From assembly GCF_009796745.1 (NCBI RefSeq), contig NZ_CP047024.1, forward strand, positions 2,232,001 to 2,296,000: DNA of 64,000 nucleotides, written 5' to 3'. Both the position numbers and the translations under genes were made by a program. Of this stretch, positions 44,324 to 54,010 are shown piece after piece. The notes under the pieces are model-generated. The model did not search any database. It worked only from the letters and a program-made list of their open reading frames with translations, and was not told the DNA's origin. This stretch comes from Paraglaciecola sp. L1A13. GTDB taxonomy: Bacteria > Pseudomonadota > Gammaproteobacteria > Enterobacterales > Alteromonadaceae. Position 1 is the stretch's first letter, and each line of letters starts with the position of its first letter.

Positions 44324-45355
44324 ATGCGGATTAGCGATCGTCAACTAAATATGGCGGTAGCTGAGGGGATTTTGACTTCAGAGCAAGCCCATCGCTTAAC
44401 TGCTTATATATTGGTGTTACCCGAGGGCGAAGCAAAGTTTGATTTTACCCACTTGATGTATTACTTCGGTGGTCTCGTTGCCATCGGTGCAATGACGGTC
44501 TTTATGAACTTAGGATGGGAATCATTCGGTGGTATAGGCGTCCTTGGGCTTTGCGCTATTTATGCCATTGCGGGGATTTTATTAACTAATCGATTTACGC
44601 GACAGGGATTATCGGTTGTCGCAGGAATATGCGCCACATTTGTGGTTACATTGACACCACTGGCAACTTTCGGATTGCAACACGCGTTAGGTGTATGGCC
44701 AGGCAACGACAATTATCAAGATTATCATCGTTATATCCAGTGGCATTGGTTATATATGGAGCTTGGCACAGTGGCAGTAGGAGTAATATTAGCCAAAGTT
44801 TATAAATATCCTTTTTTGGTAATGCCGATAGCCGTAACGTTATGGTATTTGTCGATGGACCTAGCCGTCATGCTAACTGGGGAGCGGCCTGAATATGAAG
44901 TACGAGCATTGGTATCGATGTACGTCGGGTTATTAATGTTGGGCTTGGCATTTTGCGTTGATATACGGTCCAGACATTCAGGTGACTATGCATTTTGGTT
45001 GTATTTACTCGGTACGATAGCGTTTTGGGGGGGCTTGACTATGCAAGAGTCCACCAGTGAATTATCTAAGTTTCTATACTGTTGTGTAAACCTACTTATG
45101 ATGGGTATAGGCATAGTATTGGTACGCCGTGTTTTAGTCATATTTGGTGCATTTGGGGTCTGTGGATATATAGGGTACTTGGCTTACGACGTATTCAGCG
45201 ATAGTTGGCTATTTCCAATTATATTAACCCTTTTAGGCTTTGCTATCGTTTATCTTGGCATCATCTGGCAAAAAAATGAGCAAGCGGTGACTCAAAGATT
45301 ACGTCATTCTTTGCCTCTGCCGCTGCAGGAATTATTAGACAAAAAAACAATGTGA
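44324..45355 (+). CDS. DUF2157-like integral membrane protein
   Basis: Protein of 343 residues with a short N-terminal cytoplasmic helical domain (ISDRQLNMAVAEGILTSEQAHRLTAYI, typical of DUF2157 proteins) and about nine or ten membrane helices. The function is unknown. AAGGAG eight bases upstream fixes the start. It lies 112 bases after the dehydrogenase gene and may be cotranscribed. Confidence 0.7.
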   Translation: MRISDRQLNMAVAEGILTSEQAHRLTAYILVLPEGEAKFDFTHLMYYFGGLVAIGAMTVFMNLGWESFGGIGVLGLCAIYAIAGILLTNRFTRQGLSVVAGICATFVVTLTPLATFGLQHALGVWPGNDNYQDYHRYIQWHWLYMELGTVAVGVILAKVYKYPFLVMPIAVTLWYLSMDLAVMLTGERPEYEVRALVSMYVGLLMLGLAFCVDIRSRHSGDYAFWLYLLGTIAFWGGLTMQESTSELSKFLYCCVNLLMMGIGIVLVRRVLVIFGAFGVCGYIGYLAYDVFSDSWLFPIILTLLGFAIVYLGIIWQKNEQAVTQRLRHSLPLPLQELLDKKTM

Positions 45356-45680
45356 AAATGCATGCCCGTTAGTCCTTTAAATAGCTTTTGTCACATCAGT
45401 GAATACACTCTGGGGTAAATAACCACGACTCAGAGGCCTTTTTGAATATCTTTGTTGGTCAATTTATCTACCTTAATTCGGTATTGCTAGTGAGTATCAT
45501 TACTTTCGTTCCTCCTGTTAATTATTAATTTTGCAATATTTACTACTGCTTTATTGTAATTAACCCGTTATATATCACCTTTTGATATGCCTAACTAACA
45601 ACCAAAATATTCTAAAAATGACAATTAATGACCATTATAGTTCAATAAATGGTTGCCTTGAATCACAATAATCTATAAAG

Positions 45681-45695
45681 TGATAATCGTTCTCA
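45681..45695. promoter_or_regulatory. Fur box
   Basis: TGATAAT-C-GTTCTCA fits the Fur 7-1-7 model (TGATAAT-N-ATTATCA) at 12 of 14 positions. It lies 26 bases before the exbB start, near the expected promoter, so the operon is probably iron-repressed. The remaining 45356-45680 holds AT-rich non-coding sequence with no gene seen. Confidence 0.75.
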
Positions 45696-45720
45696 TTTAG
45701 ATTGTTATTAGGATGTTGCA

Positions 45721-46407
45721 GTGATTGAATTACTCGTTAATGGTGGAGTTGTGGTTTGGCTACTAATCAGCCTTTCAGTGATCGCCTTAAGTGTAGCCGT
45801 GCTCAAAGGGTGGCAGTTTTATAGTACTCGCGCTAAACCTGCTGATGCTATTGAACAAGCCTTTGGATTTTTACAACAGGGCAAACATGCCCAAGCGTTA
45901 TTACTGGTAAATGGTCAACGTAATTACCGCGCGGCACTGATCAGCAGTACTGTTCAATTAATCGACAAATCGTCGTTAGCAATAGATGACATCAAAGACG
46001 AAGTATATCGCCAAGCTCAATTGGCCATTGCGCAGCTTAATAGTTATCTACGTATTTTAGAAGTTATTGCCACATTAGCACCATTAATGGGTCTTTTCGG
46101 TACAGTAATTGGCATGATCGAAGCATTTAAAGCTATGGAGTCTGCTGGTGCTCAGGTTAACCCAGCGGTGCTGTCTGGCGGTATCTGGCAAGCGTTACTA
46201 ACCACAGCAGTGGGCTTAGCCGTAGCCATACCAGTGTCCATGCTTAACAGTTACTTTGAGCGCAAAGCGGAAGTCGAAGCTCAAGCCATTCAAAATGACC
46301 TTCAACGTGTTTTTACGCTATATGCCAGTATGAACGCGCAACCTGTTGCCAAAAAAATGGGCTCAAAGAGTACCCAACCGTCTTCTTCTAAACAGGGCGC
46401 TGAGTAA
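45721..46407 (+). CDS. exbB: ExbB/MotA/TolQ proton-channel protein
   Basis: Inner-membrane energiser of TonB, 228 residues with three membrane helices. Conserved APLMGLFGTVIGMIEAFKAM and the C-terminal LLTTAVGLAVAIPVSMLNSYF helices are typical. The start is GTG with AGGA seven bases upstream. First gene of the exbB-exbD-exbD-tonB-receptor operon, directly downstream of a Fur box. Confidence 0.94.
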   Translation: MIELLVNGGVVVWLLISLSVIALSVAVLKGWQFYSTRAKPADAIEQAFGFLQQGKHAQALLLVNGQRNYRAALISSTVQLIDKSSLAIDDIKDEVYRQAQLAIAQLNSYLRILEVIATLAPLMGLFGTVIGMIEAFKAMESAGAQVNPAVLSGGIWQALLTTAVGLAVAIPVSMLNSYFERKAEVEAQAIQNDLQRVFTLYASMNAQPVAKKMGSKSTQPSSSKQGAE

Positions 46408-46412
46408 GCATT

Positions 46413-46826
46413 ATGTCAAGTTTGGTCATGCCCAAAAGACGTAAACAAAGCATTAGCCTAACGGCACTAATTGATGTGGTGTTTATCTTGTTAATGTTTT
46501 TTATGTTGACGTCGTCTTTTACAAAATTTAGTGCCGTTGAAATGCAATCAAGTTTAGCCGCGAGCACTATTTCAGACACCAAGCCACAATTTATGCACTT
46601 AAGTGAAGACGGTTATTTGTCGGGTATGGGTACTTCAAATGCTAGCGCTAACTTAAGTGACGATGCTCTAGGTAACGTATTTGATAGTTCACTACCGACC
46701 GTTTTACAACCGGCACCAGATACACAGGTTCAAGCTATTGTCGATGCGCTTTCTCGCTTGAAAATCTTAGGGTTTACAAATGTGACCCTAGGTAAAGCAG
46801 CAGCCAGCGCAGAGGACGTAAAATAA
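46413..46826 (+). CDS. exbD: ExbD-family protein, copy 1
   Basis: Single-membrane-span partner of ExbB, 137 residues. The span LTALIDVVFILLMFFML keeps the essential Asp that carries protons in ExbD/TolR. A periplasmic domain follows. It overlaps the next exbD by one base (TAATG). Confidence 0.92.
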   Translation: MSSLVMPKRRKQSISLTALIDVVFILLMFFMLTSSFTKFSAVEMQSSLAASTISDTKPQFMHLSEDGYLSGMGTSNASANLSDDALGNVFDSSLPTVLQPAPDTQVQAIVDALSRLKILGFTNVTLGKAAASAEDVK

Positions 46827-47245
46827 TGAACGCGTTTAATCAACTATCTCGTCCACGTCGTAAAGCAAACACTGACGACAACCTCATTCCGCTTATCAAT
46901 ATTGTATTCTTGCTACTTATATTTTTCATGATTGCGGGCAAAATCGAGCAGATCCATGATGCGGGCTTAACCTTGCCTAAGAATAGCCATGCAAAGTCTG
47001 CTATCAGTCAACCGATTACGCTGCAGTTATCAAAAGACAGCGAAATTCACTTGAACAACGAACTCGTCAGTTTTGACTCTCTGCCCAATGCTTTGACCAA
47101 TCTATTGCTTGAGCACCCAGCTAATATAGCGGTACGCGCTGATAAACACGTGACCTATCAAGCATTAGATAAAGTGCTCGATGCACTTAGAACAGCAGGT
47201 TTTAGCACCATCAACTTGTTCACCCTAACGACAGAGCCAAGTTGA
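46826..47245 (+). CDS. exbD: ExbD-family protein, copy 2 (Asp replaced by Asn)
   Basis: Second ExbD paralogue, 139 residues, with the TolR/ExbD periplasmic domain ending [26 protein letters not shown]. Its span reads [17 protein letters not shown]: the position of the proton-carrying Asp is Asn. It may form a mixed ExbD dimer with copy 1. Translationally coupled on both sides. Confidence 0.92.
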   Translation: MNAFNQLSRPRRKANTDDNLIPLINIVFLLLIFFMIAGKIEQIHDAGLTLPKNSHAKSAISQPITLQLSKDSEIHLNNELVSFDSLPNALTNLLLEHPANIAVRADKHVTYQALDKVLDALRTAGFSTINLFTLTTEPS

Positions 47246-48249
47246 TGAGTGCTGCCATTCAAAAAAATACTGACCAGGCAGTTGGCGGCAATGACGCTAA
47301 ACTAGCGGGCATTTCAGTTTCTCCGGTTTTTATTTCAATTGGGCACAAACATCAGTGGACGGTAGCTATCGCGATTGCGTTCGTAATACACGCAGCGGTA
47401 TTTGCAGCATTGTCGATTAAACCTGAGGTGGCACAGGGCAGTTCGCTCGGGGAAGGTCAAGACGGAATCGAAGTAGGTTTAGGTATGCTTGGGGCCTATC
47501 AAGATCAAGAATTGGTTGAGACGCAGCAACAAGATGAGCCAGTTACACCTATTATCGAACCTAAGCCGGTAATTAAGCCTAAAGCGCAAGCTAAACCCGA
47601 ACCCATCATCGAAAAGGTACCTGAAGCAAAACCGCTAGTTCAGCCAATACCCGAAGCTGCCCCAGCAACTGAAACTTTGGAGGTACCTGTTGTTGAGCAA
47701 GTATTAGCGGAAAACGCGATCCAGAAGGTGATTACGCCAACGCCAGAATCAAGCGACGCTAAACCTGTCACTTCAACTGAAACAGCAGTTGAAGCCCTTG
47801 AACGCGAAAATCTGCCGGATAAAACGACTCAATCAAACAACACAACAATTAATGACAATGCATCGGTAGCTGCGGCGCAAAAAGCCACAACACGAGGAAC
47901 AGGAAGTGCAAGCTCACGTCGTTCTGGTGGCCGTGCAGGCAATGCGCAAAGCTTCTTTGCTGAATTACAAGCTCATCTTAGAGAGTATAAGACATATCCG
48001 AAAGAGCTCAAAAAACAAAAAATTGAAGGCGTTGTACATCTTCAATTCACCATTGATCGTGATGGTTACGTTTTAGCTTCAAGCATTAAACAGAGCTCTG
48101 GCTCAGCCGAACTTGATCAAGCCGCCTTGGACATGCTGCAAAAAGCTAATCCACTGCCACTGGTACCCAATTCAATTAAACGTGAGCGCATCACGTTAGT
48201 TATTCCCATTGAATATTCACTTATCACTAACTCAGCATTTAAGGAATAG
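47245..48249 (+). CDS. tonB: TonB energy-transducing protein
   Basis: Links the ExbB/ExbD motor to outer-membrane receptors. One membrane span (about 35-56), a long Pro/Glu/Lys-rich periplasmic spacer ([17 protein letters not shown]...) and a C-terminal TonB domain ([26 protein letters not shown]). The ATG at 47245 shares its A with the exbD stop (TGATG) and is preferred over the TTG at 47242. 334 residues. Confidence 0.93.
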   Translation: MSAAIQKNTDQAVGGNDAKLAGISVSPVFISIGHKHQWTVAIAIAFVIHAAVFAALSIKPEVAQGSSLGEGQDGIEVGLGMLGAYQDQELVETQQQDEPVTPIIEPKPVIKPKAQAKPEPIIEKVPEAKPLVQPIPEAAPATETLEVPVVEQVLAENAIQKVITPTPESSDAKPVTSTETAVEALERENLPDKTTQSNNTTINDNASVAAAQKATTRGTGSASSRRSGGRAGNAQSFFAELQAHLREYKTYPKELKKQKIEGVVHLQFTIDRDGYVLASSIKQSSGSAELDQAALDMLQKANPLPLVPNSIKRERITLVIPIEYSLITNSAFKE

Positions 48250-48255
48250 TTACCC

Positions 48256-50595
48256 ATGAGTAGAAAAACAACCTGTTATTCGGCGCCATTGAGCTTGCGC
48301 TCGCCTAACGTTAAAACTAACAAGACTCTATTAGCGTTAAGCATTCCAGGTATGTTGCTAAGCCCGATGGCTATGGCACAAGAAGATGAGCCAATTATAT
48401 TGGATACCATGCAAATTGAAGAGCGTACGGTTGATACCAACCCTTATGCCCAAGCTGGTGCACCATATAAAGCGCAAGTTTCTGGCGATTCACGTCACGT
48501 GAAAGAACTAGCAGATACGCCACAAACTATCAGCGTATTGACGCAAACTCAGATTAAAGAGTCGGGTAAAACCGATTTAAAAGAAATTCTTGCTGCCCAG
48601 CCGGGTATTACCCTAGGCACAGGTGAAAACGGTAACGCTTTTGGCGATCGTTATATTATTCGTGGCCACGAAGCGCGCAGCGATGTGTTTGTTGATGGTT
48701 TACGTGATCCTGGCATGACAACCCGTGAAAGCTTTGCCACAGAGCAAGTTGAAATTACCAAAGGTCCAAGCTCTACATTTGCTGGTCGCGGCTCAACAGG
48801 TGGGGCGGTTAACAGTATCACCAAACAAGCTAGCGCCGAATACGACTTTAATAAGTTAGAAGGCGGCTTAGGCACTGATGACTACCGTCGTATCGCCCTG
48901 GATAGCAATAAGCGCATCAATGACGATTTGGCGATACGGGCAAACTTGCTACATTCATACAAAGAAATACCAGACCGTAGTCCTGCTGATCAAGAGCGTA
49001 ACGGTTTAGCATTGTCAGCGATTTATCAGGCCACTGATAAGCTTAAATTGACTGCTGATTATTACTACTTAAAAGCGGAAGATACCCCTGACCTTGGTAC
49101 TTACATTGAGCCAAATGGTGGTAAGCCTGTACATGACTTGCCTGTGTACACCCAAGACGGACAAGACTTTTTAGAGTCAGAAATTAACACCTTCACCTTG
49201 CGTGCCCAATACGAAATAGACAGTAACACTCGTGTTGAAAACATGATGCGCTATGGCACAACTGACAATGGTTATGTTACAACCGGTGCACGAGGAACAA
49301 ATCGTGATGAAACGGATCCATTTGCACCCGGCGCTGCGACAGTTAGCCTAAGCACTCACCAAGGCTGGCAAGAAGTAGAGTATTTCGCAGATCAATTAAA
49401 TGTGTATTTAACCCGTGACTTAGGCGGCCTAAAGCATAACTTCGTGGTCAGTGCCGAATACAGCACCCTTGACGTTGACAACGGCGTTTATAATGTAGAA
49501 AACACCGGCGATACCAACTGCGTAACATCAGGTCGCAATGGCGCTTCAGCAGGTTATTGTATCGTAGACGCAAGCGGAAACTATATCGATGACATCAACA
49601 GTGTGATGGGCCGCAGTATTACCAAAGGCGCCCAGGACTCTGATTACTCAATTGATACTGTGTCTGTGTCATTGATGGACACCATTGATATTAACGAATT
49701 TTGGTCAGTCTTTGCCGGTTTACGCGCTGACAGCTTTGATTACGATAACGTCGTGACCAGCGGCGGTGAAACCACAGCCTATGACTACTCAGATACGTTA
49801 TGGAACGGCCATGTGGGTGTGGTATATAACATCAACGAAGACGCCAATGTTTATCTAACTTACAGTACTTCTAGCAACATTAATGGCGGCGAGTCTGACT
49901 TAGGTGGTAACTGTGGTTACGGCGGTATTTGTGGTGACCCTCAGCAAGTGACTGACAGCAAACCAGAAGATACTGAAAACTTCGAACTAGGCACTAAATG
50001 GAACGTATTCAACGATAAACTGCTTATTACGGCAGCTATCTTCCAAATCACCAAAGATGATGTAATGGAAAGTATCGGCGATGATGATTACGCCAGCATA
50101 GGTACCCTTAATACAGGCAAAAACCGGGTAAAAGGGGCTGAATTTTCAGTGGTCGGTAACATTACAGAAAAGCTAAGCACGCAATTCGGCGTCTCCTTTA
50201 TGGATGCCGAAGTACTTGAATCTTTTGATACTGACAGTGTTGGCAGAACCTTAAGTAACTTCGCAGATAACAGCGCCTTCTGGCAGTTGCGTTATCAAGC
50301 AAACGATGCGATTTCATTTGGCGGCACGATGACCTATTCAAGTGAATTATATGCGGGCCAACCTGATTCAGGCGCAGGGTTTAACACAGATATTAACGAT
50401 TACTCATATAAAGTACCGAGTTACACATCATTCGATGTGTTCGCAACGTACGCCTTTAACGAGCAGTTAAACTTACGTTTAAATGTAGCTAACGTTACCG
50501 ATAAAGATTACTACCTAGCAGCTTATCGCAGCGGTGCGTTTACTTACATTGGTGCAGCTCGTAATGCAAAACTTACCTTAACCTATGAGTTCTAA
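48256..50595 (+). CDS. fiu: TonB-dependent catecholate siderophore receptor (Fiu-like)
   Basis: Outer-membrane receptor of 779 residues. A signal sequence lies after a charged N-terminus (ends MAMAQ). A TonB-box-like ILDTMQIEER is followed by the plug domain (ADTPQTISVLTQTQIKESG, IRGHEARSDVFVDGLRDPG, VEITKGPSSTFAGRGSTGGAVNSITK) and a barrel ending with YLAAYRSGAFTYIGAARNAKLTLTYEF. The closest known group is Fiu/CirA-like catecholate receptors. AAGGA precedes the start, six bases after tonB. A linked piuC/ybiX gene supports the Fiu identity. Confidence 0.88.
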   Translation: MSRKTTCYSAPLSLRSPNVKTNKTLLALSIPGMLLSPMAMAQEDEPIILDTMQIEERTVDTNPYAQAGAPYKAQVSGDSRHVKELADTPQTISVLTQTQIKESGKTDLKEILAAQPGITLGTGENGNAFGDRYIIRGHEARSDVFVDGLRDPGMTTRESFATEQVEITKGPSSTFAGRGSTGGAVNSITKQASAEYDFNKLEGGLGTDDYRRIALDSNKRINDDLAIRANLLHSYKEIPDRSPADQERNGLALSAIYQATDKLKLTADYYYLKAEDTPDLGTYIEPNGGKPVHDLPVYTQDGQDFLESEINTFTLRAQYEIDSNTRVENMMRYGTTDNGYVTTGARGTNRDETDPFAPGAATVSLSTHQGWQEVEYFADQLNVYLTRDLGGLKHNFVVSAEYSTLDVDNGVYNVENTGDTNCVTSGRNGASAGYCIVDASGNYIDDINSVMGRSITKGAQDSDYSIDTVSVSLMDTIDINEFWSVFAGLRADSFDYDNVVTSGGETTAYDYSDTLWNGHVGVVYNINEDANVYLTYSTSSNINGGESDLGGNCGYGGICGDPQQVTDSKPEDTENFELGTKWNVFNDKLLITAAIFQITKDDVMESIGDDDYASIGTLNTGKNRVKGAEFSVVGNITEKLSTQFGVSFMDAEVLESFDTDSVGRTLSNFADNSAFWQLRYQANDAISFGGTMTYSSELYAGQPDSGAGFNTDINDYSYKVPSYTSFDVFATYAFNEQLNLRLNVANVTDKDYYLAAYRSGAFTYIGAARNAKLTLTYEF

Positions 50596-50637
50596 CGTTA
50601 GCTAAAAACGTTTCATTACACTTTATGTAAGTTAATC

Positions 50638-50678
50638 AAGGGAGTAGGTTGTTTTTCAACGTGCTCCCTTTTTCTTTT
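50638..50678 (+). terminator. Terminator after siderophore receptor gene
   Basis: AAGGGAG (50638-50644) pairs with CTCCCTT (50664-50670), inner GTTG/CAAC pairing, then a T-rich tail (TTTCTTTTTA). It ends the exb-tonB-receptor transcript just before the oxidase gene and may allow read-through. Confidence 0.8.
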
Positions 50679-50689
50679 TAGGTTAATCT

Positions 50690-51805
50690 GTGACCATGAA
50701 CGAAAATCATTACGTGTTACCCAAACTCAGCCAAATCCCCGCAGATGTCATTGCCATATGCGATTATGAGCGCTTGGCTAAAGATTATATGCCTCTCGAT
50801 ATCTATGAATATATTGCAGGTGGGGCAGGGGACGACATTACCTTAAATCGTAACCGAAGCGCTTTTGACGCTATCGGCATGAACAAGCGTGTATTACGCA
50901 AATTCACTAGGGGCACCACCGCTATTACGTTAAGCGCAGACACCTTCGCTTGGCCTATGTTAGTGGCGCCTTTAGCCTATCAAAGCTTGTTACATCCAGA
51001 GGGAGAGCTGGCTACTGTTGAAGCCGTTAATGCGGTTAATATGGGTATGCTTACCAGCACACTTTCCACTGTGCCACTTGAAAACATCGCGGCAAAACAG
51101 CAAACGCCCAAATGGTTTCAGCTATATATGCAGCCTGATCAAGAACACACCTTGGATCTTGTAAGACGGGCTGAAAATGCAGGGTATACAGCCATAGTTG
51201 TGACAGTTGATGCGCCTGTTAGTGGTTTACGCAACCGTCAGCAGCGGGCAGGTTTTAGCTTACCCGCAAGTGTGGTGGCCGCCAACTTGGTTAATTACCC
51301 CACGTCGCAAATTCAATCGTTATCCCCAGGGCAAAGCGTGTTGCTAAATGGGTTGATGGCCGACGCACCTGATTGGGATGACATACAATGGCTGCGTCAA
51401 CATACTAAATTGCCCATTTGGATAAAGGGTATCAGTCATCCACAAGATGCGATTTTAGCCGCACAAAGTGGTTGTGCAGGTATTGTAGTGTCAAACCACG
51501 GTGGTCGCACCTTAGATGGGCTTGCTCCCAGTATTGATTTGCTACCGCCCATACGAAATGCCGTGGGTGAGCAGTTTTCTATTTTACTTGATAGTGGCAT
51601 TCGTCGGGGCACTGATATTTTTAAAGCCATTGCGTTGGGGGCAAATGGGGTACTAATTGGTCGCCCTGTATTAAATGGTTTAGCGGTTGCGGGCTCGCTG
51701 GGCGTGGCTCACAGCCTAACCTTACTGCAACAAGAATTAGAATTAGCCATGGCGCTAACAGGGTGTGAAACCATTGACGATATCACCCTTGATTGCATTT
51801 ATTAG
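50690..51805 (+). CDS. FMN-dependent alpha-hydroxyacid oxidase/dehydrogenase
   Basis: TIM-barrel flavoenzyme oxidising L-2-hydroxyacids such as lactate or glycolate; 371 residues. FMN and substrate residues: YIAGGAGDDITLNRNR, PMLVAPLAYQSLLHPEGE, WFQLYMQPD, VVTVDAP, the catalytic His in VVSNHGGRTLDG, and LLDSGIRRGTDIFKAIALGANGVLIGRP. It resembles soluble lactate oxidases more than membrane LldD, though the electron acceptor is unknown. GTG at 50690 has AGG seven bases before it; the ATG at 50696 is possible. Confidence 0.9.
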   Translation: MTMNENHYVLPKLSQIPADVIAICDYERLAKDYMPLDIYEYIAGGAGDDITLNRNRSAFDAIGMNKRVLRKFTRGTTAITLSADTFAWPMLVAPLAYQSLLHPEGELATVEAVNAVNMGMLTSTLSTVPLENIAAKQQTPKWFQLYMQPDQEHTLDLVRRAENAGYTAIVVTVDAPVSGLRNRQQRAGFSLPASVVAANLVNYPTSQIQSLSPGQSVLLNGLMADAPDWDDIQWLRQHTKLPIWIKGISHPQDAILAAQSGCAGIVVSNHGGRTLDGLAPSIDLLPPIRNAVGEQFSILLDSGIRRGTDIFKAIALGANGVLIGRPVLNGLAVAGSLGVAHSLTLLQQELELAMALTGCETIDDITLDCIY

Positions 51806-51905
51806 TCTTATCGTTCACATTCACATTAAAAAATGCTTTAAAAAAGCACGTTGAAATAGTAGCTTTAACACTGCCCTCGGGCGTAACAAAAATCAGGCTT
51901 AGGCA

Positions 51906-51932
51906 TAATTAATTTATTCGATAAATTAATTA
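51906..51932. promoter_or_regulatory. Perfect 12-bp inverted repeat upstream of piuC
   Basis: TAATTAATTTAT and ATAAATTAATTA flank the 3-base centre TCG, giving a perfect 27-bp dyad 83 bases before the piuC start. It could be an operator or a hairpin in the leader. It does not match the Fur consensus well. Confidence 0.5.
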
Positions 51933-52015
51933 CTTAAGATTGAAAGTAACAGAACCCTTAAGTCTTCATCGCGATACTTATTATTGATAGAAACAGCCTG
52001 TATAAAGAGAACCCA

Positions 52016-52699
52016 ATGTTAACCGTTATTGAAGATCTATTATCCAAACAAGAAGTAACTCAATTTACCCAAGCGTTAGATAAAGGTCAGTGGCTAGACG
52101 GTAAGCACACAGCGGGTAGTCAAGCCTCAAAAGTGAAATATAATCAACAGTTAGATGACACCAGTGCGTTGGCGATGGAACTACGAAATAATATTATTCG
52201 TAAACTATCCGGTAATGCACTTTTTATGTCTTCAGCGTTGCCGAATAAAATATATCCGCCTAAATTTAATCGCTATCAAGGTGGCGAACACTACGGTTTG
52301 CATGTAGACAGTTCAGTGATGCCTATCCCTAGCAGTCATCAAATGCTGCGTACTGACATTTCTGCTACCTTGTTTTTATCTGAACCACGGTCCTATGACG
52401 GTGGTGAGCTGAGCATTGAAACCCAATTCGGTTTGCAACAAATTAAGCTTGGCGCTGGTAGCGTTATTTTGTATCCGGCCAATAGCCTGCATCAGGTTAA
52501 TCCAGTAACGAAAGGCGTTAGAACCGCTTCTTTCTTCTGGATAGAAAGCTTGGTCCGAAGTAACGATCAACGTAGTATGTTGTTTGATTTAGACCAATCT
52601 ATACAAAACTTAACGGTAGAACTTGGCAGCAACGACCCAGAAGTGAAACGCTTGACAGGGGTATACCATAATCTTATGCGCAGTTGGGCCAGTTGTTAG
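52016..52699 (+). CDS. piuC: Fe(II)/2-oxoglutarate-dependent PKHD-type hydroxylase (PiuC/YbiX)
   Basis: Cytoplasmic dioxygenase of 227 residues, same length as E. coli YbiX, whose gene lies beside fiu. The iron ligands are His and Asp in YGLHVDSSVMP and His in NSLHQVNP, with the oxoglutarate Arg in KGVRTASFFWIES; also KFNRYQGGEHYG and YDGGELSIE. Members are linked to siderophore uptake and iron starvation. The leader AGAGA lies before the ATG. Confidence 0.93.
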   Translation: MLTVIEDLLSKQEVTQFTQALDKGQWLDGKHTAGSQASKVKYNQQLDDTSALAMELRNNIIRKLSGNALFMSSALPNKIYPPKFNRYQGGEHYGLHVDSSVMPIPSSHQMLRTDISATLFLSEPRSYDGGELSIETQFGLQQIKLGAGSVILYPANSLHQVNPVTKGVRTASFFWIESLVRSNDQRSMLFDLDQSIQNLTVELGSNDPEVKRLTGVYHNLMRSWASC

Positions 52700-53314
52700 A
52701 CTAGTCAAGTTGCTTTGTTGGCGGACATATCTTTGACTCTCGGTCAAACAATGCTTTATTTTTTATAGCGTAATTATCAAAATGCTTAGCCTAAGTCAAA
52801 GGCGATAGATTTTATCTTTGTCGGTCATTACGCATGTCTATTTCGCCATTTAGGACAATATCCCCCTGCTATTTATCGGCAGACTGTTTAGAGTTGAGCT
52901 TTTGGTATCGACTTTTAAATAGGCTGATTTCGTTTGAAATTAAACCATATTTAAAGTATTTGTTCGGCTAATAAATGACCCGTATTTCGCTATAAAGCGT
53001 TACTAAACAACCCTTCTATAACCCACAATACTTGTCTGAGAAAAGATTTGCAGTCGTTTTTGTGGTAACATATGTCAACAGACGAAAGCTTCAAGGGCCA
53101 ATAACTCATTCAGTGTATGACGGATTGCCAGCACTTATGAGGGCCTACTAGAGAGAGCGTTATCGCTTACGAAGGAATTAACCTTTTATTTCCTCAAAAA
53201 AGGAGTGCAAGTCAGCCCGTATTACCAGTGGCCGATTGCCTTAATTGAGGGCGTTAGGTTCGTGAGCATCGCTGATAAAGCAAACTAAAATAAAAATGAA
53301 TAGGAGGTATGTTA
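52700..53314. other. Long intergenic region / leader upstream of unknown gene
   Basis: About 615 bases with no credible gene. The stretch after 53080 is less AT-rich than normal intergenic DNA here and contains G-rich segments and short inverted repeats (for example GGAATTAACC...TTTATTTCC near 53173), so a structured 5' leader is possible. No known riboswitch class is recognised. Confidence 0.35.
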
Positions 53315-53926
53315 ATGGAACCCAACTATGAGGTGGCAAACAACAAACAACAGGAAGTTAACGTATTGCTACGTACTTCACTTATCAAGATGGGCATAGA
53401 GCCCGACTCAACTGACGATTTTATCAACACGACACTTACTCCGTCTATCTTGGTCAGACCGCCTAAAACACCCATTCCAGCTGAAGGCTCAGCAGAGAAA
53501 CCTGCCAGAGTAAAACCGGAAAAGCCGGGCAATATAAAACTTAGTATTAATACCTTGATTGACCAGATTGTGAAAACGCACCCTCCAGGCATGCCAAATA
53601 AACGTGAGCCTTGGTTGGGTATTTTTGCGTTTATCGAATTGCTGCGCCAAGTAAGTGATTTACAAGATGTAAACTTAAGTGAAAATGATGCCATGGTTAT
53701 TTGGTGTATGTGGTTTGTTAGGGGGCGGCGCACCAACACAACGAGCGGCAAAGATTTATTGACTAAAATCAATACCCATTTGGTTCGTTACGACCGCAGT
53801 GCACTGACAGAAGCTGAATTAGAAACCAGTCTCAAAAATCTGGAAGACATTTCCGCTATCAGGCAATCTAAGAATACGGCTGATTGCTGGTATCTGGTTG
53901 GCTGGGTAAAAAGAACCTATCAATAA
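53315..53926 (+). CDS. Unknown protein with perfect ribosome-binding site
   Basis: Protein of 203 residues, no family recognised. Residues about 45-75 form a Pro/Lys-rich linker (PPKTPIPAEGSAEKPARVKPEKPG). The C-terminal part is helical and folded-looking, with a Trp-rich core (PWLGIFAFIELLR, MVIWCMWFVRGRR). No signal peptide or membrane span. The ATG at 53315 is used because AGGAGG at 53302-53307 sits seven bases before it and only one base before the in-frame ATG at 53309. The exact Shine-Dalgarno suggests good expression. Confidence 0.7.
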   Translation: MEPNYEVANNKQQEVNVLLRTSLIKMGIEPDSTDDFINTTLTPSILVRPPKTPIPAEGSAEKPARVKPEKPGNIKLSINTLIDQIVKTHPPGMPNKREPWLGIFAFIELLRQVSDLQDVNLSENDAMVIWCMWFVRGRRTNTTSGKDLLTKINTHLVRYDRSALTEAELETSLKNLEDISAIRQSKNTADCWYLVGWVKRTYQ

Positions 53927-54010
53927 CAACGCTTCATAAACGCACCTTCGGGCTAAAAATGGCCCCAAGGTGACGATTTATTCGAGTGGTGATTTTTCTA
54001 AGTATATTTA

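Noticed and set aside
53080..53300. Possible cyclic di-GMP or other known riboswitch in the leader
   Set aside because: No recognisable conserved core of a known class was found by eye; kept only as a possible structured leader.
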